From NCBI GenBank assembly GCA_038237805.1, contig JBBRYI010000008.1:116638-180637 (forward strand): a stretch of 64,000 nt of DNA. Reading direction: 5' to 3'. Under the pieces are notes generated by a model. The model made no database searches, was not told the DNA's origin, and saw only the letters and a list, made by a program, of their open reading frames with translations. The translations under genes were made by a program, and so were the position numbers. The DNA is from JBBQFI01 sp038237805 (GTDB taxonomy: Bacteria; Verrucomicrobiota; Verrucomicrobiia; Chthoniobacterales; UBA10450). This document shows, one piece after another, positions 55,398 to 63,565 of the stretch; position 1 is the stretch's first letter, and each line of letters opens with the position of its first letter.

Positions 55398-55733
55398 TTA
55401 CTTCAGCGCGTAAACTTCGATCAATGCGATGCCCGTGCTCGCACCAACCCCGCGAACGATCGCGGTGTATGATGCAGCGGGCAATGTTTGGAGGATCGCT
55501 GATTCCAAGTCGTTAGGCGGCGGAATCGTGGTCGCTTGTATTTCTGCTTGTTGACTTGAGCGCCAGTGATCGTTCAAAGCGAGTAAGACGCCGTTTGCGT
55601 TGCGCAATTCCAGTGTGGGATTGGCCAGTTTACCGGCGATCGACAGGGGAAGATCCAGCGCGCGGACGACCACGAGTTCGCTGAAATAAGTTCCCTCATC
55701 TCCCGCGCAACTTGCGCTTTTTAATAAACGCAA
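55398..55733 (-). pseudogene. Fragment of a NISTRG module
   Basis: The 111 codons encode the second two thirds of the module: VVVRALDLPLSIAGKLANPT, then LALNDHWRSSQQAE, NDLESAILQT, and ASYTAIVRG...TGIALIEVY. The NISTRG start and the host protein are absent, GPSL has decayed to DLPLS, and there is no signal peptide. It is most likely the surviving end of a lost secreted-protein gene upstream of dinB. Confidence 0.65.
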
Positions 55734-55800
55734 CTGCGCGGTCGATTGCGGGGGTGCGACCGAATTTGACTTCGTCGCACTGCTTCAGAACTTCGGATTC

Positions 55801-56481
55801 ATGAAGTTTAGTTATTACGGCCACGCCTGTTTTGGAATCGAAGCGGGCGGCAAGAAACTTTTGTTCGATCCCTTCATTTCACCCAATCCGCTTGCGAAGG
55901 AGATTGATGTGAAAAAAATCGAGGCAGACTTTATTCTTGTGTCGCATGGACACGGGGACCACGTCGCCGATGTCGCCGAGATCGCCAAGCGCACCGAAGC
56001 ATCGGTCATCGCACCTTTTGAAGTCGGCTCGTGGTTTGAAAAGAAGGGTGTAAAAAATATGCAATCGATGAATCACGGCGGCGCGGTAACGACCGATTTT
56101 GGCCGGGTGAAATTGACCGCGGCGATTCACAGCAGCTCGATGCCGGACGATAGTTACGGCGGGAATCCCTGCGGCTTCGTCGTCGAGACCCGCGATGGAA
56201 ACTTTTACTATTCCGGCGATACCGCGCTTACCTACGACATGAAGTTAATTGGCGAGCAAACGAAATTAGATTTCGCGGTCCTTCCCATAGGCGGTTTTTT
56301 CACGATGGGAATCGAGGACGCTTTGCGTGCAGCGGAGTTTGTCGGCGCGTCGAAAATTGTCGGTGTGCACTACGACACATTTCCGCCGATCAAAATCGAT
56401 CATGGGGCCGCGCTCAAGGCGGCGCGCGCCGCAGGCAAGGAATTACTTTTGCCGAAAATCGGCGAAACAATCGAGTTGTAG
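55801..56481 (+). CDS. UPF0173-type metal-dependent hydrolase (MBL fold)
   Basis: The 226-residue protein reads FSYYGHACFGIEAGGKKLLF, DPFISPNPLA, VSHGHGDHVADVAEIA (HxHxDH), ALTYDM and a late VGVHYDTFPPI. This is the standard layout of UPF0173 (YtkL-like) hydrolases, which are conserved but of unknown substrate. Both metal sites are intact. It is cytoplasmic. Confidence 0.9.
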   Translation: MKFSYYGHACFGIEAGGKKLLFDPFISPNPLAKEIDVKKIEADFILVSHGHGDHVADVAEIAKRTEASVIAPFEVGSWFEKKGVKNMQSMNHGGAVTTDFGRVKLTAAIHSSSMPDDSYGGNPCGFVVETRDGNFYYSGDTALTYDMKLIGEQTKLDFAVLPIGGFFTMGIEDALRAAEFVGASKIVGVHYDTFPPIKIDHGAALKAARAAGKELLLPKIGETIEL

Positions 56482-56487
56482 CGCCGA

Positions 56488-56630
56488 AAGCGTCGGGTTG
56501 TAGCTGCCGCGATTGTTGTAGCTGCCGCTGTTGTTGTAGCTGCCGCTGTCTCAGCGGCAGTTCTTTTGCAAAATCACGCCAATCCGTCTGCCGCCGGTGA
56601 CGGCGGCAGCTACAAGGCGACGTTGCGAAA
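56488..56630. repeat. Tandem and inverted 'TTGTAGCTGCCGC' repeat array
   Basis: Three direct copies of TTGTAGCTGCCGC about 19 bp apart, one ending CTGTCTCAGCGGCAG (hairpin), are followed by an inverted copy GGCGGCAGCTACAA-like (near 56605). Copies occur at 26.91 and 54.18 kb. It is a short dispersed repeat family of this genome. Confidence 0.7.
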
Positions 56631-56909
56631 TCCCGCCTAACTACACGTCGAGTTATCCCACAGCCGGGACAATAAAATCCCGCAATTGAACTTTTTCCCC
56701 AGGAGCTGCAAACGGTGAAGACTTGTAATGGCTTCGCTTGGTGAAGATTGCGTTGGTCTGCCATGCGCGGCACGCGCTTTGCAATAGCGGGCACGCGTCG
56801 CTCGCGAAACTTTTGAATCCAAATGACTCACCTCGCACATCTCATCGTTAAGATTTTGCGAGTGATGCTTCCGTTGCCGCTTCTCGTTATCCATTAACCC
56901 ACCACGCTT
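56631..56909. other. Upstream region of the ADOP permease
   Basis: About 280 bases carry no supported gene. The open minus-strand reading here runs antisense into the permease gene and is not conserved-looking. Confidence 0.35.
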
Positions 56910-59402
56910 ATGTTTTTCGAATCCTTCTTCCAAGATGTTCGCATCGGGCTCCGCGTTCTGATCAAGGAGAAAACATTTTGTTTTCTCTCCGTCCTCGTCC
57001 TCGCTCTTGGCATCTGCGGTGTCACTACGCAATTTACTGTCGTCAACGCATTCGTTCTGCGCGGATTTTCGTTTCCGCATCCGGAACAGTTGATGAGCGT
57101 CGGCCTGATCGATCCGCAGGCGACTCCACAAAATAACAATTTCGGCGCCGGCAACATTCCGTCCGACCAAGATTACGAGGATATGCGGGCCGCACAGCAG
57201 TCGTTTTCGCAAATGGCCGCATTCCTGAATGGTTCGACCATCAATGTGTCTTACCACAACAATCCCCAGCGCTATACCGGTGGTTATGTGACGGAGGATT
57301 TCTTCAAAATAATCGGCGTCTCGCCAATCATGGGCCGCGACTTTACCGCCGAGGACAACAAGCCCGGCACAGAAAAGGTCGCAATCCTCGGTCACGAAAT
57401 CTGGGAGCGCGATTTCAATGGCGATCCCAACATTGTTGGACAGGCCATCAGGATCAACGGACGCGCTGCCACCATCATCGGTGTGATGCCGCCAAATTTT
57501 AAATTTCCCATCTCCGAACAACTTTGGGTTCCGCTTTACAACGAATTCCCGATCAAGCCGCGCGGTGATCCTTCCAGCGTGGGCCCCGGGGTTATGGGCC
57601 GGCTCAAACCCAATGTAAGTCTCGACCAGGTAAACGCCGAATTCGTTGGCCTCGCCAAACGCATGGCAAAAGACAATCCGAAGACAAATGGGCAATTGAT
57701 TTCTGCAAACGTGCAGCCGCTCATCAATACCTTCACCGGTCCGCAGTTGCGCCAAACCGTCTTTGCCATGCTCGGGGCGGTCATCATCGTCTTACTCATC
57801 GCCTGCGTGAACGTGATGAACATGCAATTTGGCCGTGCAGCTCTGCGCGCTAAAGAACTTGCGATACGAGGCGCGCTCGGTGCGACGCGGTGGCGACTCG
57901 TTAGGCAGATGATGACTGAGAGCCTGCTCGTCGCAATCATGGGAGCAGTTATCGGCGTGTTGATGGCGCAATGGGCTGTCGGTTTGCTTATTCGCGCGAC
58001 CAACGCCTTGCCCTTTCCATTGCCTTACTGGGTATCCTTCACTATCGATGGACCGGTTCTCCTTTTTACGCTCGCTATTGTTTTGGTGGCAACGGTCGTT
58101 TCCGGTTTGGTTCCAGCGTTAGTCAGTGCGCGCGCCAACGCCGCTGAAATGATGAAGGAAGGCGGCCGCGGCAACAGCAGTCGCTTGGTCAATGTAATTA
58201 CGCGTGTGCTGGTGGTGGGACAGATTGCGCTAACCGCTTCTCTCCTTATTGCGGCGGCGCTGCAGATCAAATCGATCCGCAACCAAACCACTCAGCATTA
58301 CGGCTACGACGAAAATGGTGTTTACTCCGCGCGCGTTGCGTTGATGGAGGGCGATTACCCTACCACGGAAGCGCGGGAACAATTTTTCGTTCGAGCCTTG
58401 CGCGGCCTGCGCAGCAATCCTGCTTTCGAGAGCGCTGCTTTCACCGGCCGCTTCCGCATGACCTTCGGCGGGTTCGGTCAATACGAAGTTGACGGCCAAA
58501 CGTACGTGACAGATCGCGATCGGCCGCAAGGGAACTTTGAGTTTGTCTCCGATGGTTACTTCGCAACGATCGGCCTAAAGATTCTCCAAGGGCGCGACTT
58601 TACTCTTGATGATAACGACACAAAGCAGCCGGTCGCGATTGTGAGCACCGGATTTGCGCAGAAATATTTCGGACATGACAACCCGTTAGGCCGGCGCGTG
58701 CGCATTTTTAATCCGGCGCAGCCTCAACCGTGGCGCACAGTAGTCGGCGTCGTCCCTGACACGCTGATGCAAGGTCCGTTTAATCAGCAAACGGACAATT
58801 CCGGGTTCTACGTTCCAATCCTCGGCGTGCCACCCTCGCCCCAGTTCGTCACCATGGTGGTCCGTCCGCACCCGGGACAGAGCGCGGAAAGTTTGGCCGC
58901 GCCGCTTGGCAAAGCAGTTGCGCAGCTCGATGCCAATCTGCCCACATATTTCGGCGGAACACCCGCCCGATTGCACGATGAAATCCTCGGGGTCAATCGA
59001 ATCAGCGCCAACTTGTTTACGATTTTTGGAGTCGCAGCCGTGGTGCTGTCCGCCGTCGGACTTTACGGCGTCATGAGTTTTTCGGTTAACCAACGAACGC
59101 AGGAATTTGGAATTCGCATGGCGCTTGGTGCGGATGCACGCCGAATTCTGCGTCTCGTGATGACGCAAGGTGCGTGGCAGTTGGGGATCGGACTTTTTCT
59201 AGGCGTGGGTGCCGCTGCGCTGCTCCTCGGTGTTCTCGCCGCCGCCGCCTTGCAAAACATTCTTTTTAAAGTGAACGCGCTCGATCCCTTAATTTACTGT
59301 TCGGTCGCGGCACTCTTAAGCGCCGTGGCAGCCGCGTCCTGTTTTGTGCCGGCGCGACGGGCCACGCGGGTCAATCCCATCATTGCGTTGCGCGCCGAAT
59401 AA
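56910..59402 (+). CDS. ADOP/MacB-type ABC transporter permease
   Basis: The 830-residue protein has the layout of 'acidobacterial duplicated orphan permeases': an N-terminal FFQDVRIGLRVLIKEKTFCF, eight membrane helices in two FtsX halves (about 275-400 and 690-820), and two large MacB periplasmic domains (motifs FFKIIGVSPIMGRDF and YFATIGLKILQGRDF; DNPLGRRVRIF). It would export substrates or transmit force with a separate ATPase. No ATPase or membrane-fusion partner is adjacent, as is usual for this subgroup. A TCGTTAGGC copy lies in each half (57897 exact, 58682 one mismatch). Confidence 0.9.
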   Translation: MFFESFFQDVRIGLRVLIKEKTFCFLSVLVLALGICGVTTQFTVVNAFVLRGFSFPHPEQLMSVGLIDPQATPQNNNFGAGNIPSDQDYEDMRAAQQSFSQMAAFLNGSTINVSYHNNPQRYTGGYVTEDFFKIIGVSPIMGRDFTAEDNKPGTEKVAILGHEIWERDFNGDPNIVGQAIRINGRAATIIGVMPPNFKFPISEQLWVPLYNEFPIKPRGDPSSVGPGVMGRLKPNVSLDQVNAEFVGLAKRMAKDNPKTNGQLISANVQPLINTFTGPQLRQTVFAMLGAVIIVLLIACVNVMNMQFGRAALRAKELAIRGALGATRWRLVRQMMTESLLVAIMGAVIGVLMAQWAVGLLIRATNALPFPLPYWVSFTIDGPVLLFTLAIVLVATVVSGLVPALVSARANAAEMMKEGGRGNSSRLVNVITRVLVVGQIALTASLLIAAALQIKSIRNQTTQHYGYDENGVYSARVALMEGDYPTTEAREQFFVRALRGLRSNPAFESAAFTGRFRMTFGGFGQYEVDGQTYVTDRDRPQGNFEFVSDGYFATIGLKILQGRDFTLDDNDTKQPVAIVSTGFAQKYFGHDNPLGRRVRIFNPAQPQPWRTVVGVVPDTLMQGPFNQQTDNSGFYVPILGVPPSPQFVTMVVRPHPGQSAESLAAPLGKAVAQLDANLPTYFGGTPARLHDEILGVNRISANLFTIFGVAAVVLSAVGLYGVMSFSVNQRTQEFGIRMALGADARRILRLVMTQGAWQLGIGLFLGVGAAALLLGVLAAAALQNILFKVNALDPLIYCSVAALLSAVAAASCFVPARRATRVNPIIALRAE

Positions 59403-59484
59403 ATTGGCGAGCAACCGGGGCGCTCCACACGATACTTGATTGCCATCCCGGTTTTCCGTAAAGGAGCCGGATGCCCATTCATCT

Positions 59485-59631
59485 ATGAAAAGGATACTTC
59501 TATTTCTTTTTGCTATCATGGTACTCGCCCCGTTTTTCGTTTCTTGCGCGCACGATAAAAGGGAAGTCGTGGAGGAAATTCCCGAAGCTTCCCGGCCTTC
59601 ACCTACGCCTGCCCGTACATTTGCGCCCTAA
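59485..59631 (+). CDS. Small lipoprotein
   Basis: The 48-residue protein starts MKRILLFLFAIMVLAPFFVS followed by CAH, so a lipobox (VSC) is clear. The mature tail is charged, then Pro/Thr-rich (ASRPSPTPARTFAP). It is probably outer-membrane anchored. The strong ribosome site AAGGAG fits better to an ATG at 59471 that opens a five-codon frame (MPIHL) whose stop overlaps the lipoprotein start, so reinitiation is possible. The stop codon TAA is part of CCTAACGAG. Confidence 0.6.
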   Translation: MKRILLFLFAIMVLAPFFVSCAHDKREVVEEIPEASRPSPTPARTFAP

Positions 59632-59682
59632 CGAGAGGCGTTGGCGACGTACAGCGGAGAAACATCGTGACCTGATAATTTC

Positions 59683-60069
59683 ATGAAAACTCCATTTACC
59701 CTGGGAGTGGTCGGTCACTTTGGCCTGGCGGTACGCAACCCGCAGAAAAGTGCGAAGTGGTTCGAAAGAGCGCTGGGATTAAAGAAACAATTCGAATTCG
59801 ATGACGGCGTGGCAGTCGGGAACAAAAATGTAACGATCGCGTTGTTCAAAGGTAAGCCGCGTCCGAAGACGATCGATCACATGTCCTTCCATCTTCCGAA
59901 CATGGCGGCGCTGCGAAAAGCGCTGACACATTTTAAGAAGCACAAGATCAAACTGGAAGATCCCGGCCATGAAATAGGTCCTGAAGCACCCGGCTCAAAG
60001 AATATGGGCCTTTGGTTTCACGATCGCGACGGATATCGCTGGGAACTTTCCGTGCAGGGCGGAAAGTAA
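59683..60069 (+). CDS. VOC-family (glyoxalase-fold) protein
   Basis: The 128-residue protein reads VGHFGLAVRNPQKSAKWFER and ALGLKK, with IDHMSFHLPNMAALR as the second half. It ends GSKNMGLWFHDRDGYRWELS. The metal-binding set of His and Glu is in the expected places (His12 region, His in DHMSF, and Glu near the end). The substrate is unknown. Its 3' end overlaps that of the convergent YetF-type gene by about 50 bp. Confidence 0.8.
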   Translation: MKTPFTLGVVGHFGLAVRNPQKSAKWFERALGLKKQFEFDDGVAVGNKNVTIALFKGKPRPKTIDHMSFHLPNMAALRKALTHFKKHKIKLEDPGHEIGPEAPGSKNMGLWFHDRDGYRWELSVQGGK

Positions 60070-60547
60070 TACCGGTTTCGGTACTTTATCTTCGCAATGA
60101 CGCTGATCGTGCCGTCATTCTCAAGCAACGCCGCGTGCACATCGTCGATGGTGCTGCACCCTTCCTCGCGCAACGCATTCATCAATTCGTGTCGAGTCAT
60201 CTTGGCGTGCTGCAATGCTTCCTCAAAGAGCTTCCCGTTGTGGATGAGCACCTCCGGCCTTCCTTCGACCAGGGCTTCCATCCTTTTGTTGCGATAAGTC
60301 AAGACCCTACTAGCCAGTTTGCGGCGACAAGTGTCACCGCCGAAACAATGCCGCCGAGGATTGAGTTATCGCCACCGTTCATGGCGTTTTGCACTGCGTT
60401 ACTCAAAACGAGGAGCAGGACCAGATCGAACGGAGCCATCTGTCCGACTTGCCGCTTACCCGTTAGGCGAAGCAGAACGATAAGGAACACATATATAATG
60501 AGCCCCCGCAGAATGAATTCCCACCATGGCAGCGACATGCGCCACAT
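60018..60547 (-). pseudogene. DUF421/YetF-type membrane protein split by one frameshift
   Basis: The N-terminal part (60547 down to 60299) has three helices (IYVFLIVLLRLTGKRQVGQM) and ends VAANWLVGS-stop. The expected continuation LTYRNKRMEALVEGRPEVLI, then HNGKLFEEAL, is in the next frame and runs to 60018. One base is missing near 60301. Rejoined it is a normal YetF (three helices plus soluble domain with GRPEVLI motif). It is probably a recent mutation or a sequencing error. The ATG follows five bases after GTTAGGC. Confidence 0.8.
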
Positions 60548-60551
60548 AAGC

Positions 60552-60902
60552 CTAACGTCTCCGCAACTCTAATCGCTGTCTGGCCTGGTCATCGATATAC
60601 TCGCGCAAGAGATCCCACGAGGTTCCCAAGGCCAGGGCGCGATTACGAGCCTTCTTCCAGATCCGCGGGTCGCGCGTCGCATCGAGGAAATCGTGACCAG
60701 CCCAGGCAATGCCGGTCACGATAGGTATGGCTATCGGAGATCCGCCCTCATGATAAATCTGTCCGCGAAGTAGCCCCGCTTCGATCGCCAGCACAATGTT
60801 GTAGGCGATTGCCGCCGCGTCATAACCCGCAAGCTCTGATGGCGGCGATCCTGTTTCTTCTCGTAACAAAATCAAACGAATCAATTCGATATCGCGCTTC
60901 AT
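60552..60902 (-). CDS. DUF2513-family protein
   Basis: The 116-residue protein starts MKRDIELIRLILLREETGSP, the DUF2513 signature, and contains YNIVLAIEAGLLRGQI, TGIAWAGHDFLDATRDPRIW and ALGTSWDLLREYI. The family occurs as a single gene in prophages, mobile elements and integron-like regions, and its function is unknown. Its TAG stop lies within CGTTAGGC, which directly leads into the YetF start. Confidence 0.85.
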   Translation of the reverse strand: MKRDIELIRLILLREETGSPPSELAGYDAAAIAYNIVLAIEAGLLRGQIYHEGGSPIAIPIVTGIAWAGHDFLDATRDPRIWKKARNRALALGTSWDLLREYIDDQARQRLELRRR

Positions 60903-60932
60903 AATCTTTACTCGTTAGCTAGATCGCATCCT

Positions 60933-61304
60933 TTAAGTTTCAGTTCGCGTCTGCGGGTTCATTGGCTTCGGTCGCGCATGGCGCGGCTGATAAACACCGA
61001 GCTTGCCGCCGCCCGGCAGTGTCAGTTTCGTTAGTATTCCGTAGCCCTGGTCCTGCACCGGGTCGAAAGCAATGTCGTGTTTCTTCAGCTCGGTAACGAA
61101 TGCATTTACGTCGTCGCACATCAAATAGAACTCATGCACATCATTTTGTTCCGATGGATGCACCGCAACCTCCCCCGGCGGCAATCCGAAGATGAGCCAT
61201 CCATCACCGACATCGACATTCGTGAGCTTGAGCACATCGCGCAAGAAGGCGCGGTCAGCCTCTGCGTTCGAGCTATAAATGATCGAATGCGCACCAGTAA
61301 TCAT
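60933..61304 (-). CDS. VOC-family protein, glyoxalase/bleomycin-resistance type
   Basis: The protein has 123 residues from MITGAHSIIYSSNAEADRAF. GWLIFGLPPGEVAVHPSEQN, then DVHEFYLMCDDVNAFVTELK and GILTKLTLPGGGKLGVYQPR form the paired beta-alpha-beta units. The metal His set appears degenerate on one half. A Pro/Arg-rich tail follows. The substrate is unknown. It is one of several VOC genes here. Confidence 0.75.
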   Translation of the reverse strand: MITGAHSIIYSSNAEADRAFLRDVLKLTNVDVGDGWLIFGLPPGEVAVHPSEQNDVHEFYLMCDDVNAFVTELKKHDIAFDPVQDQGYGILTKLTLPGGGKLGVYQPRHARPKPMNPQTRTET

Positions 61305-61320
61305 GGGATCTCGCAACAAG

Positions 61321-61428
61321 CTACTCTTTCCCGCGTCGGATATAATCGTTTATTTGCTGGTCGAGAATATTCAGCGGGAACGCGGCTTTCTTGAGCACGG
61401 ATTCGTGAAATTCACGCTCGTGTTGGCT
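61321..61428 (-). pseudogene. Short C-terminal gene remnant
   Basis: The 36 codons on the minus strand read MSQHEREFHESVLKKAAFPL then NILDQQINDYIRRGKE-stop. The text resembles the end of a DUF885-type peptidase-like protein (FHxxLLxxGxxPLxxL), but it is too short to be certain. It probably marks a lost gene. Confidence 0.35.
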
Positions 61429-61438
61429 CATCGAATGG

Positions 61439-61795
61439 TCAGGCCTTTGTGCGCTTACCATACAATTCAATCTTGTTCCCATCAGGATCGCGCACGTAAA
61501 TCGACAAGCCGTCGTCCTGCTGCATCGTTTCTTCTGGAAAACCATCAGCCACCAGCGCCTCACGCGCCCGCTCTATCTTCTCGGGTGGAATCAACAGCGC
61601 GAAATGCTGTCCGCTACCTGGTCTGTCGCGCGCAAAAAGCGCCAAACGCTGCATCCCAATGCGAAACCAGGCTTGCTGCGGGCCACGCGAAAATAATGGC
61701 AGCCCGAGGGTGTCGCGATAAAAGGCTATGGACCGTTCGAGATCTTGGACCTCGAACGCTATCTCGTGGATGCCTAGCATCGGAATGTCATCCAT
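61439..61795 (-). CDS. VOC-family protein
   Basis: The protein has 118 residues from MDDIPMLGIHEIAFEVQDLE. It has the family layout LERSIAFYRDTLGLPLFSRG, PGSGQHFALLIPPEKIER and SIYVRDPDGNKIELYGKR, with intact Asp/Glu metal ligand DPDGNKIE. A methyltransferase cassette precedes it, and the start lies 28 bp from a solitary attC-like core (GTTAGAC). Confidence 0.8.
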   Translation of the reverse strand: MDDIPMLGIHEIAFEVQDLERSIAFYRDTLGLPLFSRGPQQAWFRIGMQRLALFARDRPGSGQHFALLIPPEKIERAREALVADGFPEETMQQDDGLSIYVRDPDGNKIELYGKRTKA

Positions 61796-61822
61796 GATTT
61801 GCCAATCTACACAGTGCATGAG

Positions 61823-61835
61823 GTCTAACGAGACA
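61823..61835 (-). other. Solitary attC-like core box
   Basis: On the minus strand, GTGTCTCGTTAGAC lies a few bases before a gene start, and GGTTGATCTT lies further up, as in the right-hand half of the local attC sites. The matching left half (RYYYAAC) was not found between it and the methyltransferase stop, so it is a half site or decayed attC. Confidence 0.45.
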
Positions 61836-61905
61836 CAAGATCAACCAGCGCTGGCGAGCGCGAGCGTTCTTCCTCGGAACAGATAACTGGCAACCAATAA
61901 TCTAG

Positions 61906-62721
61906 TCATATACACCGGCCGGTGTCGGACGAAATGTTTGGTCGGGCACCAGAGTGAGTCGTGTCACCATCCGTTAGCTTCCTCAAAAGATAAAAGTCTT
62001 GTCCACCCCCCCTGCCTTTTTTGAACTCGACGACTTCAAACCCTTTCGCCAGCTTCTCCACTACATAGTCGAACGCGTGATACACCAGGCAAGCGTTCGC
62101 TCCGGCTTCGCTCTCGTTGCAAACGACCATCTGGCCTGTTCGCTGGCCTTCGGCCAACATCTCCAGCGGAAGAGTGGATATGACCAGATATCCACCAGGC
62201 TTAAGCACACGCGAGAGTTCTTTCATCCATGAAAACTGGAGCGACTCGGGCAGATGAGTGAAAACAGAAAATGCGTAGACGAGATCAAAGGCCTCTCCTG
62301 GGTAAACCAAGGGCGGATATAGCTCATTCATGCGAAACCGCCCGAAAGGCAGGTTACGATCGCACCAATCAATAAGCTTCACGTTGTAGTCTGTGCCGTA
62401 TAGCTTCGCTTTTCTTAAAGTCCGGAAATGCCGGATAGTGCGGCCACACCCGCAGCCGAAATCCAGAATGGCGTCAAAGCTGTCGATATCCACGTTAGTC
62501 TTTTTCAGGGCCTCTACTATGCGTCGCGCACAATGGCTTCCCATGTCGAAAAAACTAGACCTGGAATCATTCGGATCCCCAGAAACCAAATGCCGCAGCT
62601 GTGCGGGTGGGATTGGCAGGCCATCGGGCGTGCCCTGCATCCAATCTCGGATCGCCTGGCTCAGCCGGTGCAGTCTTGTTGCAGTTCCCAGTTCTCGCAG
62701 AATCTTCTTCACAGTCCGCAT
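61906..62721 (-). CDS. Class I SAM-dependent methyltransferase (cassette gene)
   Basis: The 271-residue protein has motif I ILDFGCGCGRTIRHF, an acidic loop TDYNVKLIDWCDRN, motif II FDLVYAFSVFTHLPE, and ELSRVLKPGGYLVISTLP. This is the standard layout for small-molecule, protein or lipid methyltransferases. The N-terminal about 80 residues (GTPDGLPIPPAQLRHLVSGD) resemble methyltransferases found in glycan or secondary-metabolite clusters. It starts 22 bp after the core of attC_1 with AAAGG as ribosome site. The cassette position supports capture by an integron. Confidence 0.85.
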   Translation of the reverse strand: MRTVKKILRELGTATRLHRLSQAIRDWMQGTPDGLPIPPAQLRHLVSGDPNDSRSSFFDMGSHCARRIVEALKKTNVDIDSFDAILDFGCGCGRTIRHFRTLRKAKLYGTDYNVKLIDWCDRNLPFGRFRMNELYPPLVYPGEAFDLVYAFSVFTHLPESLQFSWMKELSRVLKPGGYLVISTLPLEMLAEGQRTGQMVVCNESEAGANACLVYHAFDYVVEKLAKGFEVVEFKKGRGGGQDFYLLRKLTDGDTTHSGARPNISSDTGRCI

Positions 62722-62742
62722 AATAAGAGCCTTTTTCCAGTT

Positions 62743-62869
62743 ACCTAACGAGACCCAAGATCAGCCACGACTCTGGCAGGCGCACATCGCTGCATGTCGA
62801 GTATACTAGCTATAATTAACATCAGAACGCAACGCCATAGAGTCGTTGGCTGCGGCGCCTGGTTAGGCG
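62743..62869 (-). other. attC_1 recombination site
   Basis: On the minus strand the 127-bp site runs from GCCTAAC (R'') through CAGGCGCCGCAGCCAACGAC to GAGTCGTGGCTGATC and CTCGTTAGGT (R'). The arms GCAGCCAACGACTC and GAGTCGTGGCTG pair with one bulge. The length is in the range of long chromosomal attC sites (VCR-like). It lies between the GFA-type and methyltransferase cassettes. The TAA of the GFA frame is inside the R'' box. Confidence 0.85.
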
Positions 62870-63276
62870 TTTTCATCTCTGCTCCGGCGAAAAGCACGTC
62901 GACTCGGATCGAGCTTTACCCACGGGAGTTTGTCTTCTGTCCATATCGCGACCTTCGGGTGAAAGGTCTTAGGATCATCGAGCGACGCTACTGTCACGTC
63001 AATCCATTCAGAACTGACTTCGTCCTGGATAAACAGAGGCGTGCCACAACAAGAGGCGAACGAGCGTAATCGGTCTGCATATGAGACTCTACGCAGTGCA
63101 CCGCTCAGAAGCTCTATCGCCTTGCTGGGAACGCTACACCAAGTCACATACGGAGCAGCACTAGCCCGCCGGCAATCTTCGCAATGGCAGTCACTCCCCT
63201 GCTTTGGCCTAACGTGTAGACGATAGCGGACGCCTCCGCATAAACACCCGCCCTCGAATGTGTGCGTCTGAGAAAT
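62863..63276 (-). CDS. GFA-family (CENP-V) zinc-binding protein, start uncertain
   Basis: The protein reads THTFEGGCLCGGVRYRLH, then DCHCEDCRRASAAPYVTW, and RSFASCCGTPLFIQ. The zinc-binding Cys set (CLCG, CHCEDC, CC) is intact. It is typical of glutathione-dependent formaldehyde-activating-like proteins, many of unknown substrate. No ATG precedes the conserved start. The frame runs back into attC_2 and its only upstream start is a TTG inside that site (63432). A small membrane frame overlaps its 5' end by about 130 bp. It may be a fused or truncated cassette gene read by a rare start. Confidence 0.65.
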   Translation of the reverse strand: MSQTHTFEGGCLCGGVRYRLHVRPKQGSDCHCEDCRRASAAPYVTWCSVPSKAIELLSGALRRVSYADRLRSFASCCGTPLFIQDEVSSEWIDVTVASLDDPKTFHPKVAIWTEDKLPWVKLDPSRRAFRRSRDENA

Positions 63277-63419
63277 AACGCGCCGGTCAGGAAATGAATG
63301 GCAGCGAAAACCAACGCGACTGAAACGAGCAGTAGATAGCTCGGGCTCGCCACGAGGGAAAATGAAAGACAGAGCAGCGCCGCCACAATGCTGGCCGACA
63401 GAAGAAGCGGCTTCACCAT
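63144..63419 (-). CDS. Small membrane protein at cassette start
   Basis: The 91-residue protein has an ATG that overlaps the core of attC_2 (GTTAGATG), the classical placement for a cassette gene. Two helices (LLSASIVAALLCLSFSLVA; YLLLVSVALVFAAIHFLTGA) are followed by LFLRRTHSRAG and a third, less hydrophobic stretch. Its last 45 codons overlap the GFA gene in another frame. They may be out-of-frame text, so the natural gene may end or have ended near 63275. No family is recognised. Confidence 0.5.
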   Translation of the reverse strand: MVKPLLLSASIVAALLCLSFSLVASPSYLLLVSVALVFAAIHFLTGALFLRRTHSRAGVYAEASAIVYTLGQSRGVTAIAKIAGGLVLLRM

Positions 63420-63540
63420 CTAACGAGAACAAGATGAGCTGCCGCGAGCGAGGGCGCGGGTGGCTGCGGATTGAGGAATTGAAATCATGGGAAGCTGGAT
63501 AGTACGACGGCTCGCGGTCGGCTCCATCGCTTGGTTAGAT
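63418..63540 (-). other. attC_2 recombination site
   Basis: On the minus strand ATCTAACCAAGCGATGGAGC, then CGACCGCGAGCC, pairs with CGCTCGCGGCAGCTC and ends CTCGTTAGAT, 123 bp in all. Its translation gives the NQAMEPTASRR peptide seen as a by-product of related attC arrays. It lies between two cassettes. Confidence 0.9.
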
Positions 63541-63565
63541 CGTTTCACTCTCCTTATGCGTTCCG

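Noticed and set aside
56637..57755. Long minus-strand open frame of about 370 codons antisense to the ADOP permease
   Set aside because: The permease frame is plainly conserved. The antisense frame is a codon-bias shadow.
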